From the NCBI GenBank assembly GCA_028826165.1, contig JAPDFW010000088.1, forward strand, positions 186,001 to 250,000: a stretch of 64,000 nt of DNA. The letters run 5' to 3'. Shown here piece after piece: positions 33,000 through 44,910 of this stretch. The stretch is from Anaeramoeba ignava (taxonomy: Eukaryota > Metamonada > Anaeramoebidae). The position numbers and the translations under genes were made by a program. Under the pieces are notes generated by a model. That model was not told where the DNA came from. It saw only the letters and a program-made list of their open reading frames with translations, and did not search any database. Each line of letters begins with the position of its first letter. The stretch's first letter is position 1.

Positions 33000-35900
33000 A
33001 TGGATCAAGAAGTTAAATTGAAAAACACACATAATATTCTTAATGAATTAAGTCAACCAATTCAAACAGTTGAAGAAAAATGGAAATTATTACCTCTTTT
33101 TTTTAGAACAAGAGGATTATTAAAACAACATATCGATTCTTTTAATCATTTAGTTAATATCGATTTAAAAAAAATTCTTCAAGCAAATCAAAAAATTACT
33201 TGTAAATCTGATCCAACATTTTATATGAAATACTTGGATATTTTTGTTGGAAAACCCGAAATTCAAGATGAAGTAATAACTAGAGAAATAACACCTCAAG
33301 TAACCAATCTTAAAATTAAAATTAAAATTAAAATTCAAATCAAAATTAAAATTAAAATTAAAATCAAAATTAAAAATAAAATTAAAATTAAAATCAAAAT
33401 TGATATTAAAATCAAAATTAAAATTAAAATTAAAAATAAAATTAAAATTAAAATTAAAATTCAAATCAATATTAAAATTAAAATTAAAATTAAAATTAAA
33501 AATAAAATTAAAATTCAAATCAAAATTAAAATTAAAATTAAAATTAAAATTAAAATTAAAATTAAAATTAAAATTCATTTATAAAATTAAAATTAAAAAT
33601 TAAAATTCAAATTAAAATTAAAATTCAAATTATAATTAAAATTAAAATTCAAATTAAAATTAAAATTAAAATTAAAATTAAAATTAAAAATTCAAATTAT
33701 AATTAAAATTAAAATCAAAATCAAAATTAAAATTAAAATTAAAATTAAAATTAAAATTAAAATTAAAATTAAAATTAAAATTCATTTATAAAATTAAAAT
33801 TAAAATTAAAATTAAAATCAAAATTAAATTTAAAATTAAAATTAAAATTAAAATTAATATTAAAATTAAAATTAAAATTAAAATTAAAATCAAAAATTAA
33901 AAATAAAATTAAAATTCAAAATCAAAATTAAAATTAAAATTAAAATTAAAATTAAAATTAAAATTAAAATTAAAATTCATTTATAAAATTAAAATCAAAA
34001 ATTAAAATTAAAATTAAAATTAAAATTAAAATTAAAATTAAAATTAAAATTCATTTATAAAATTAAAAATTAAAATCAAAAATTAAAATTAAAATTAAAA
34101 TTAATAATTAAAATTCATTTATAAAATTAAAAATTAAAATTAAAAATTAAAATTAAAATTAAAATTAAAATTAAAATTAAAATTATAATTAAAATTAAAA
34201 TTAAAATTAAAATTAAAATTAAAATTAAAAATAAAATTAAAATTAAAATTAATAATCAAAATTAAAATTATAATTAATATTAAAATTAAAATTAAAATTC
34301 AAATTAAAATTAAAATTAAAATTAAAATCAAAATTAAAATTAAAATCAATATTAAAATTAAAATTAAAATTAAAATTAAAATTAAAATTAAAATTAAAAT
34401 TAAAATCAATATTAAAATTAAAATTAAAATTAAAATTAAAATTTAGCAATGCAGATTAAGAGATATTACTTATAGTGCACCTATATTAGTTAATGTTGAA
34501 TTTATCAGAGATAAAAAAGCATATATTAAAAAAAATGTGATAATTGGAAGATTACCAATTATGCTTCGAAGTGAAAAATGTATTCTTTATGGAAAAAGTG
34601 ATACTGAAATATCAAATCTTGGAGAATGTACACTTGATCCTGGTGGTTATTTTATTATTAATGGAGTAGAAAAAATTTGTTTAATTCAAGAACAATTATC
34701 AAGAAATAGAATTATTGTTGATCAAGATGGAAAAGGAATTATTAGTGCAAATGTTATTAGGTTGGGTTATATTTATTAAAATAATATTAAAATATTAAAA
34801 TAATTATTAAAATATTTATTAAAATATTTATTAAAATATTTATTAAAATATTTATTAAAATATTTATTAAAATATTTATTAAAATATTTATTAAAATATT
34901 TATTAAAATATTTATTAAAATAATATTAAAATAATATTAAAATAATATTAAAATATTTATTAAAATATTTATTAAAATATTTATTAAAAATAATATTAAA
35001 ATATTTATTAAAATATTTATTAAAATAATATTAAAATAATATTAAAATAATATTAAAATAATATTAAAATAATATTAAAATAATATTAAAATAATATTAA
35101 AAAATATTTATTAAAATATTTATTAAAATATTTATTAAAATAATATTAAAATATTTATTAAAAATATTTATTAAAATATTTATTAAAATATTTTATTAAA
35201 ATATTTATTAAAATATTTATTAAAATATTTATTAAAATATTTATTAAAATATTTATTAAAAATATTTATTAAAATAATATTAAAATAATATTAAAATAAT
35301 ATTAAAAATAATATTAAAATATTTATTAAAATAATATTAAAATAATATTAAAATAATATTAAAATAATATTAAAATAATATTAAAATATTTATTAAAATA
35401 ATATTAAAATATTTATTAAAATAATATTAAAATATTTATTAAAATATTTATTAAAATAATTATTAAAATAATATTAAAATAATTATTAAAATAATACTAA
35501 AATATTAAAATATTATTAAAATATTTATTAAAATATTTATTAAAATATTATTAAAATTTATTTAATAGTACAACACACGAAAGAATCAGTAGAACAAGTG
35601 TAATCCTCAAAAAATCTAAGTTATATCTCAAACATAATACATTTTCAGAAGCAATACCAATTGTAATAGCATTTAAAGCATTAGGAATACAAAGCGATCA
35701 ACAAATCATTCAATTAATTGGAACAGATAGTTTTATTTTAACCTCATTAAGTGCATCATTTCAAGAATCAATGAAACTTCAAATATTCACACAAAAACAG
35801 AGTTTAATGTACATTTACAAACGAACAAAAGGTTCAAAACCTGGAAGAAAACAAGTTCCAATATCATATGCACTTGATGTAGTAACAGGAGTTATTCTAT

Positions 35901-38900
35901 CACATATAAAGGCTGAAAACGGAGATTTGCGCATGAAAAGCATCACTTTAGCATTAATGGTTCGTCGTGTTTTAAAGGCAAATAAAGACATCAATTTTCT
36001 TGATGATAGAGACTATTATGGAAATAAACGGTTGGAACTTACTGGTCCTTTACTTGCCATTCTGTTTGATGATTTGTTCAAGAAATTCAATACTGAGTTG
36101 TCTCGTATTGCTGATGCTTCTTTATCCAAAAGAAACTTGGCTGCTCAGTTTGATATTGTTAAGTCTATTCGTATTGATACAATTACTAATGGTTTGGTTA
36201 GAGCTATTGCAACCGGTAATTGGACTCTGAAAAGATTTAAAATGGCAAGAGCTGGGATTACTCAAGTTTTATCTCGTTTATCTTACATTTCTTGTTTGGG
36301 TAAAAAAATTTCCAAAAAAAAAAAAATTTCAAATCATTTCAAATTAAATTCAAATTTAAATTAAAAAAAAAAGGAATGGTAACTAGAATCTCTTCACAAT
36401 TTGAAAAAACAAGAAAAATAAGTGGTCCAAGATCTCTACAAACAAGTCAGTTCGGGATTTTGTGTTGCTCCAAAGATACATCAATTTTAATGGATGATAA
36501 AATAAACACATGCTTTATAGATGATCTTTATTACAATCAAAAAAAAGACATTTCAATAATCACAGTAAACCCAAAATCCCTTGAAGAAAAAACATCCAAA
36601 ATCACGGAAAAGCAGCATTTTTATATCCATTCGTTAAAACAAAAACTATTCACAGTTAAAACGGTTACTGATAGAGAAATTTGTGTAACAGAAGATCATC
36701 CATTTCTCACAAAAAGGGGATTTGTCCAAGCCCAGCATTTAACTCACAATGATTGTGTTTGTATTAGACACACTTTGGAAAATCTTTCGAAAACTCAAAA
36801 CAAAACACATTTCGCTATCACTTCTGAAAAACAAATGCAAATCCAATTTCCAAATATTAACTTGAATTTGATAATCCAAAAACTTGATCAAATTAAATTG
36901 CTTCCTTTGGATAGTCAAAATGAAAAATTATCCATTTTAACAAGATTATTGGGAACTTTAATCTCCCGCGGAAATATCATATCGAAACAATTTAACCTAA
37001 AAATAAACCAACAAGTCGATCAAAATGATATCCATTTCATTTTTTGCATGGATTCAAGTCAAGATGCCTCTCAATTAATATCCGATTGCAAATCAATTGG
37101 ATTTTCAGATTCAATTTGGATCAAAGAAAAGGAAAAATCGAAAAATTTTCAACGAAGTTCCAACATCATTTGCAAAAATAACGCCTTGATTTATCTTTTA
37201 TTATCTCTTTTACATCCATTGGATATTATAAATATTCAGCAGAAAAATTCGCAATTTGCACAAATACCGAAATGGATTTTAGAATCAAGCAAGTTAATTA
37301 AAAGAGAATGGCTTTCGAGCGTTCATGGCTATTTTGTGGAAAGTGATCTGGTTCAAAATGGGATATTCAAAAGAAATTGTGCAAGCCAAAGTTTTGCGAA
37401 AAATTTCATCTTACAACAAATACTTCTTTTCAGAGAATTTGGGATTGAAACAACAGAAGAAATGTATTCATCAAATTTATTATTTCTTCCAAAAGATTCT
37501 TTCTTAAATTACTGGAAAAAAATTGGTTTCCGTTATTGCTTCTTTGCAGAACAGAATGCGAGAATAACGGGAGAGTTTTTGCTTTATTATAGACATTTAA
37601 AAAGCAAGAGTGAAGTCACAGAAGAAAAAGCAATTGAAAAATTCCGTTTAAATTTTAAATTTGAAAACGGGATGATTTTTGTCCCCGTTGACAGCATATC
37701 TCCTGAAACAAAGGTGAAGGAGGTTTATGATCTAACAACACAAAGCATCAATCACACATTTGTTGCAAATGGGTTTGTGACGCATAATTGCCCTTCTGAC
37801 ACTCCTGAGGGCGAGAGTTGCGGACTTGTGAAAAATCTTGCGCTTCTTTCTCACATCACAACAGACTCTGAAGAAGAGCCTGTGTTTAGAGCAGCCCTTA
37901 TGCTAGGCATTGAAGAAGTTGATTTTCTTTCGGGAGAAGAATTATCATCAGGAGAAGCAACTGTAATCTTTCTTAATGGGCGTATAATTGGGATACATCG
38001 AAAACCGCTTATTTTTATATCGCAATTTCGCATTTTGAGAAGATGGGCTCAAATTGCCGAATTTGTTTCAATTTTCTTCAACGAGAAGAAGAACTTTATC
38101 GAGATATCATGTGATGGAGGAAGATTATGCCGTCCTCTTATCATAGTTGATAAAAACGGAAAGCCAAGAATCACAAAGGAGCATATTCAACAGTTGTCAC
38201 AACCACTTGAAAATATTGAAGATCGCCAGAACTTTTTTGGCAAAGTGAAATATTCGAAATCAATATTCAAATATTTTCTTTCGAATGGGATACTTGAATA
38301 TTTGGATGTGAATGAAGAAAGTAATTGCAATATTGCTCTTTATGAAAACTTAATAATTCCTGGTGTAACAACTCATCTTGAAATTGAACCATTGACTATT
38401 CTTGGGATTTGTGCAGGAATCATCCCTTTTCCTCATCATAATCAATCTCCTAGAAACACTTATCAATGCGCTATGGGCAAGCAAGCTATGAGTATTTTGG
38501 CGGAAAATGAATTGACTCGTGTTGATTCCGCTCTTTATTATTTGTGTTATCCTCAAAAGCCTTTAGTAAGAACTAAGGCTTCCGATTTATTTAGATTTGA
38601 TCGTTTACCTGCTGGTCAGAATGCGATGATTGCTGTTATGAGTTATTCTGGTAGAAAATCAAAAATTTAATTTAGAATCTTAATCAAAAATTTAAATCAA
38701 AAATTTAATTTAAAATCAAAAATTAATTTAAAATCAAAAATTTAAATTAAAATCAAAAATTAAATTAAAAATTTAATTTAAAATCAAAAATTTAAAATCA
38801 AAAATTTAATTTAAAATTTAATTTAAAATTTAATTTAAAATCAAAAATTAAGGTTATGATATCGAAGATGCAGTCATTTTAAATAAATCTTCTTTGGATC

Positions 38901-41412
38901 TCGGTTACGGTCGTTGTATGATTTATAGAAGATATAGTGCACAAATATCACAATATCCAAATCAATCATTCGATAAATTGGTTTCACCATCAGAACTAGA
39001 GCTACAAAGAGGAATCAAATTTAAATTACTTGATGAAGATGGAATTTGTCAACCAGGATTGAAAATATCAAATGGACAAGTAATGTTCAACAAACAAGTC
39101 CCAAAAAGTACAACAGACACTATTGTAAATGTTCAAAAAATTGAACACAAATCATCTCCAGTTATTTACAAATCAACCGAAGGAGTTATTGATAGAGTCA
39201 TCTTGACAAACAATAAATCAACACAATTATTAGTTAAATCTGTAATTAGAAGCACAAGAAGACCTGAATTGGGAGATAAATTCTGTTACGATCCAAAAAC
39301 TCAAATTCTCACAGAAAAAATAATGGTTGATTCCCTTCAAAAATTAAATTATTCCCATAAAGTCGCTACTTTGGTTGATTTTGAAAACATCTTTTTATCA
39401 ACATCTATTCGCATTTTCAAATATAATCATTTCGGATTAATGTATTTTCTTCGAAATAATGCTGTCGATCAATTGGTCACTTTGAATCATAAAATATTCG
39501 CCAAAATCCCAACAAAAACACATTTTGATTTGGAAAATATTGAAGATGTTTTCGGATTGGAAAAATGTAGAGTTTAAAAACAGCTCAAAATTTAAACTCA
39601 TCTCAAATTAACTTTTAAATTAGACGGAATCATTCAATCACAAAATTTCAAAAGTTGGATCATTTTCTTTGCTTTTTGGATTCAATCTTTTGTTTCTTCT
39701 CAAAACAAAAGGATGAAAAAATTGATAATTAATTTAAATTATTCGGAATCAATCCGCAAATTATTTTTGTCAACTTGTCAAAAACTTGATTTGAAAATCA
39801 ACAACGAATTTGGAAAAAAGGAAATTATTATTGAAAATGGAAAGTTATTCAAATATTTTAAATCATTAAGAAATGAAAAATGGAAACAATTCCCAAAAAT
39901 CCCAAATTGGATTTGGAAACTAAACACTGAATATTCTCAACTTCTTTTAAAAACAATACTTAAACTTGAAGAACATAAAACTGATGATAATTATACTAAC
40001 AAATTTAGAAAAAGCAAAGAGCATTGGAGCTTCAAAACACAGAACAAAATGTTTCTAAATTTTCTTCAGCAATTATCTCTGCATTCAGAATTATCAGCAG
40101 ATATTGAAAAAAGGAAGGAAAAAAAGGAAAAAATTTACAATATCAAAATTTTCATTGGATCAAGCATTGGATTGAAATCACTTGAAAAAACGGAGAATCA
40201 AAAAGAAAGAGAAGAGGGATTAATTGAGTATTCAGGGAAAGTTTATTCATGCGAAACAACAAGCGGGGTTATTTATGTGAGAAGAAAAGGAAAATCTTTC
40301 TGGGGAGGCAACTCAAGTCGACATGGACAGAAGGGAGTTTGCGGCTTGATTGTTGAGAAGGAAGATCTGCCTTTCTCAGAAAACTGGAGTAGTTCGGATA
40401 TGATCATGAATCCCCATGGTTTTCCTAGTCGAATGACAGTTGGGAAAATGATAGAATTGTTGGGCTCAAAATGTGCACTTTGTGATGGCAATTTGAGAGA
40501 TGGAACAGTTTTTTCAGGAAATAGAAGTCTTGATTTAATGAACGTACTCATTGAATATGGATACTCGTTTTCTGGGGGAAGGATGTTCTTTATTCAGGCG
40601 TTAATGGATTGCCTCTTTCTGCTTATATTTTCTTTTGGTCCTGTTTATTATCAAAAATTAAAGCATATGGTTATGGATAAGATATTTGCACGTTCAAAGT
40701 ATTTTTAAGAACCTTTTTCAATTGGAAAAATCCTCAAAAGAAAATCCTCTTCATTTTTGATGTGGATTATTTATTGGTTTTGATTTTTGAAATATTTATT
40801 TTTGTTATTTTTTCTTTCTTGATTTTAGTATGGGACCTCGAACAGCCTTAACTAGACAACCAACAGAGGGGAGAGCAAGAGGTGGTGGTTTGCGATTAGG
40901 TGAGATGGAGAGAGATTGTTTAGTTGGATATGGATCAAGTTTACTTTTGCAAGAACGATTAATGTATTCTTCTGATTTATTTATTGTTACTGTTTGTGGA
41001 GTAAGTAATAAATTTTTATCCGATTTTCAAATCAATAATTTTAATTTTAATTTTAATTTTAATTTTAATTTTAATTTTAATTTTAATTTTAATTTTAATT
41101 TTAATTTTTGAATTAAATTTTAATTTTAATTTTAATATTAATTTTAATTTTAATTTTAATTTTTGAATTAAATTTTAATTTTAATTTTAATTTTAATTTT
41201 AATTTTAATTTTAATTTAAGAAATGTGGATCTTTGGGTTATGATGGTTGGTGTCCATATTGTAAATCTTATGAAAATTGTACCAAACTTGAAATGCCTTA
41301 TGCTTGCAAATTATTATTTCAAGAACTTCAATCAATGAATATTGCTCCAAAATTAAAATTAACTGATTTAAATGACGTATTTGATTTAAATCAACCAAAT
41401 GAAGTTAAATAG
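33000..41412 (+). CDS. RPC2: RPC2 (POLR3B), second-largest subunit of RNA polymerase III, with two inteins
   Basis: Catalytic subunit of nuclear RNA polymerase III, which makes tRNA and 5S rRNA. Eight exons: 33000-33299, 34447-34760, 35569-36299, 36374-38650, 38853-39566, 39624-40698, 40829-41000, 41221-41412. They sum to 5,775 nt, one frame of 1,924 residues; minus the inteins the polymerase is about 1,158, the usual size. Landmarks: [135 protein letters not shown] and the C-terminal zinc finger [20 protein letters not shown]2-type residues throughout (for example YDIEDA, RLRD) favour pol III over pol II. Between 40572 and 40638 the conserved segment reads in a shifted frame ([19 protein letters not shown]); a G-run and a T-run at its ends suggest paired one-base errors. 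Confidence 0.97.
33300..34446. repeat. RPC2 intron 1, AAAATT hexamer array
   Basis: About 1.1 kb of aaaatt hexamers with sparse aaaatc, aatatt and ttcatttata interruptions, between donor GTAACC and acceptor TTTAG. Confidence 0.92.
34761..35568. repeat. RPC2 intron 2, ATTAAAATATTT array
   Basis: About 800 nt of tattaaaatattta and aataatattaaa units between donor GTTGGG and acceptor AATAG. Its motif differs from that of intron 1. Confidence 0.92.
36463..37788 (+). mobile_element. Intein 1 of RPC2 (442 residues, degenerate LAGLIDADG endonuclease)
   Basis: Protein-splicing element between extein [13 protein letters not shown] and [12 protein letters not shown]. It starts at Cys-1 ([12 protein letters not shown]). 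The block B signature is [13 protein letters not shown], with the T-x-x-H motif. The C-terminal blocks are [19 protein letters not shown] followed by VTHN and extein Cys +1, so all splicing residues are present. The middle has two LAGLIDADG-like helices, [14 protein letters not shown] and [14 protein letters not shown], but the catalytic acidic residues are replaced. Splicing is probably active and homing probably lost. The site lies in the polymerase active-centre loop, a recurrent intein site type in RNA polymerase second-largest subunits. Confidence 0.95.
39284..40312 (+). mobile_element. Intein 2 of RPC2 (324 residues), split by a 57-nt intron
   Basis: Lies between extein RRPELGDKF and [11 protein letters not shown]. 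It starts Cys-1 ([17 protein letters not shown]), has the block B motif [14 protein letters not shown], and ends [19 protein letters not shown]...SFWGGN followed by Ser +1. The penultimate residue is Gly rather than His, which occurs in some inteins. The centre ([40 protein letters not shown]) follows the layout of a LAGLIDADG endonuclease without its acidic residues. A spliceosomal intron, 39567-39623 (GTAGAG to TTAG), interrupts it after residue 94; joining at phase 1 restores the frame (KYGIIQSQN). Confidence 0.93.
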
Positions 41413-42110
41413 AAAACAATTTCAAAATCAATTTAGAAAACAAATTCAAAATCAATTTAGAAAACAATTTCAAAATCAATTTAGAAAACAAATTCAAAAT
41501 CAATTTAGAAAACAAATTCAAAATCAATTTAGAAAACAAATTCAATTTCAATTTAGAAAACAAAATCAATTTAGAAAACAATTTCAAATTCAATTTAGAA
41601 AACAAAATCAATTTCAATTTAGAAAACAAAATCAATTTCAATTTAGAAAACAAAATCAATTTAGAAAACAAAATCAATTTCAATTTAGAAAACAAATTCA
41701 ATTTCAATTTAGAAAACAATTTCAAAATCAATTCCAAAATCAAAATCAAATTCAATTTCAATTTAGAAAACAAATTCAAAATCAATTTAGAAAACAAATT
41801 CAAAATCAATTTAGAAAACAAAATCAATTTCAATTTAGAAAACAATTTCAAAATCAATTTAGAAAACAATTTCTAAATCAATTTAGAAAACAATTTCAAA
41901 ATCAATTTAGAAAACAAATTCAGTTTCAATTTAGAAAACAATTTCAATTTCAATTTAGAAAACAAAATCAATTTCAATTTAGAAAACAAATTCAAATTCA
42001 ATTTAGAAAACAAATTCAATTTCAATTTAGAAATCAATTCCAAAATCAAAATCAAAATCAAATTCAATTTAGAAAATAAATTCAATTTCAATTTAGAAAA
42101 CAATAAAAAA
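41413..42110. repeat. CAATTTAGAAAACAAATTCAAAAT minisatellite after RPC2
   Basis: About 30 units built from two words, caatttagaaaacaa and tttcaaaatcaa/ttcaatttcaa, start immediately at the RPC2 stop codon (its TAG is the first 'tag' of the repeat). An open frame of FRKQIQNQ repeats crosses it but has no independent support. Confidence 0.85.
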
Positions 42111-42163
42111 ACATTTTTTCATTTTTCATTTTTTCATTTTTTTCATTTTATTTAAATTTTTTA

Positions 42164-44808
42164 ATGACAAATATTCACGAAGCTGTCCAAAATTCTGATT
42201 CTAAATTAGTTCTTCAATTACTTGATAAAGGAGAAGATATTAATAAAAAAACTGAAGTAAAAAAAAAAAAAAAAAACTTATTTTTATCAAAATTTTGTTT
42301 TCTTAAATTAAATTTTTTAAAAAATAAATTTATTTAGAATGTAAAATAAAAAATTTAAATAAAATTCCCAAAAAAAAATTTCATTAAAAATTCTAAATAA
42401 AATTTTACTTCAAAAAGCGAGTAATTTTTAAATAAAATTTTATTTTCATTAATAAATTTTATTTAAAAAAAAATTCATTTCAAAATAATTTGATGTTTCT
42501 ATTTTATTTTATAAAGCAACTTACACCTTTACATCTTGCCTGTTCATTAGGAAATACTAAAATGGCAAAATTATTAATTGAACATGGAGCTGAAGTTAAT
42601 TCAAAAAATGTAAAAAATCAAAATGAATCAAAATCATTTAAAACAAAAATTTCTTTTTAAATTATTTTCCATTTTAGAAAGTAAAAAAATAATAAAATTT
42701 AATTTGATTTTATTTGATTTTTATTTAATTTAATTCAATTTAATTCAATTCAAAAAGCATGTAAATTTTTTAATCATTTTTCCAAATAAATTTTTCAACT
42801 GTAAATATTAATAAATAATAACTTACAGAATAGAACACCGTTACATTATGCTTGTCAAGCAAATGCTGTTGCATCACTTATTCAATTATTACTTGATTCA
42901 GGAGCTGATATTAATTCCCGAGATGTTAATATTCAAATATAAAAAAAATTTGGCAATTAAAAATATTGAAAAGAAAGAAAAATATTTTTTTTTTTAGAAT
43001 GTAAACTTTAATCTTTCATTTTTAAAAGATAGAAATTAAATTCAAAATGATAATTTCAATCCAAATATTTAGAAAGTAAAACAATTTTTTCTTGATTTGG
43101 AAATTATTTGATATTTAATCCAAAAAAAAATATCAAATAATTTTTTTTATTAGGATGATACTCCTCTTCATTTTGCTTGTTTTAATAAATTAAATGAAGA
43201 AAGTATGAAGGCTTTATTGAGTTGCAAACCTTCTCTTAATATTACAAATGTAGAAACATTTTAAAAAAAAAAAAAGAAAAATTTGAAATTTTAATAAAAT
43301 TTAAAAATTAACAAAAAAAAATTCAAAGAAAGTAAAATTAAAAATAAATTCAATTTGTAAAACAGATGTTAAAAATAATTTACTGGTAATGAAATAGAAA
43401 GTAAAATATAAATTTAATTTTAAAAATCAATCATTTTCATCATATATTCATTTTGGAAACAAAAATATATTTTTGATAAATATAATAGAATTATACTCCT
43501 TTAGATTGTGCAATTAAAAAAATAGCGCAAAAAGAAGTAATAGAAATGCTAAAATTGGCTGGAGCAAAAACAAAAGTAAAATGAATATTTTTATTTTTAT
43601 TTTTATTTTTAAGTTTAAGTTTAAATTTAAATTTAAATTTTTAGAATGTAGCAAATTCCGATTTCCAAAGTTTATTTAATGAAATTACGCAAGCAATGAA
43701 AAAGAAGCAATTATTAGTAACTTATATTGATACAATTAATGTATTGATTGATATTCCAAAAAAAAATTAGAATAATTGAAACAATTTATAGACATTTTGA
43801 AAAATTTTCAATTTTGAATTTTGAAAAAAAAAACAATTTAAAAAATCAAGAATTTCAAAGAGCAAATTGTGGATTCTCTTGTTGAAAATGAAGGATTTAC
43901 AAATAATTTGGTTCATCATTCACTGTTAAGGAAATCATATGAGGATTGCCAAGCAATTTGTCATTGGTTTTATGATTGGTATCAAAGTGGAACATCAAAA
44001 TTACAAATATTTACAATTAAATACTTCCCGATTTTAGTGTGGAAATTCTTATATTTTTATACGCATTCATCAATCCCACAAGCAAAGCAAAAACAACAAA
44101 TTACTGAAGGAGATCTTCAGAAATTAGCATCAATACAAGCGTTTCTTTTGTCAGTTTTTTATTCCGAAATTGAATCAAAGGAAAAAAGAGTTTTTCATCC
44201 AGTTTCTCTTGAAATTCCTTCTGTTTTCCATAAGCCTTTTGCTCAAAAAGTACAAAAATTAACTGAATCAAGTTTGCAAAAGCATGATTTCCAAGAGCAA
44301 CAAAGAAAATTAGTTTATATTGAAAATATTCCAATGATAAAAAGTTTTTCCACTTTGAATTCTGCACTTTTGCAAAAAGTTTTACTTTCAAAAATTTAAT
44401 CAATATCATTCCGAAATGCCAATTAATTCTCTCCAAAATTATTGCGCAATTTGTGCAAGAATTGCAACAATTGGTTCGGAAAAAGCATTTGATATTGATC
44501 AAGAAACTGTCACAAAGCAAATCCATCAAATTTCACAAGAAAAATGGGTTGAATATATGCTTTATTATCCAGAATATCATGAAAAAGAAAAAAAGATTAA
44601 AATTGAAAATGAAATTAAATTCTATCTTTCAAATGAATTGTTTCAAGAAATGTTATCAGGAATTATGCTTTGTTTTAGTCGTTCTCAAGATTTAATTAAT
44701 TCAGCAAAATTATCACTTTCTTTAATACATTATCGAGCTGTTTATGATTTAATTCCTGAAGTTTTATTAACAACAAATAGCATGATGAAAATTTCTGAAA
44801 ATATTTAA
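42164..44808 (+). CDS. Ankyrin-repeat / hyccin (FAM126-like) fusion protein
   Basis: Seven exons in constant phase 0: 42164-42256, 42517-42609, 42829-42924, 43154-43249, 43489-43575, 43645-43740, then 43863 onward. The first five each encode one ankyrin repeat of 29-32 residues (for example LTPLHLACSLGNTKMAKLLI, RTPLHYACQANAVASLIQLL). From 43863 the protein follows the hyccin family: LQIFTIKYFPILVWKFLYFY, IQAFLLSVFYSEIE, IPSVFHKPF, SLQNYCAICARIATIG, AKLSLSLIHYRAVYDLIPEV. Hyccin scaffolds the plasma-membrane PI4-kinase complex with TTC7 and EFR3. A stop at 44397 is avoided if one A of a five-A run (44390-44394) is dropped, after which KFNQYHSEMPINSLQNYC continues; this looks like a sequencing error. 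The join of ankyrin repeats to hyccin is supported by phase but is unusual for the family. Confidence 0.78.
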
Positions 44809-44910
44809 TCAAAATTTTAAATCAAAATTCAATTCAAAATTTAATTCAAAAATTCAATTCAAAATTTAATAAAAAAATATTTTTTCATTTTTTCATTTTT
44901 TCATTTTAAA

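Noticed and set aside
33165-33578. Asn-Phe open frames over RPC2 intron 1 and Asn-Phe frames at 34249-34449
   Set aside because: Repeat translations antisense to an intron; no start context or homology.
41399-42079. 227-codon FRKQNQ repeat protein
   Set aside because: It starts in another frame within the last codons of RPC2 and is entirely minisatellite.
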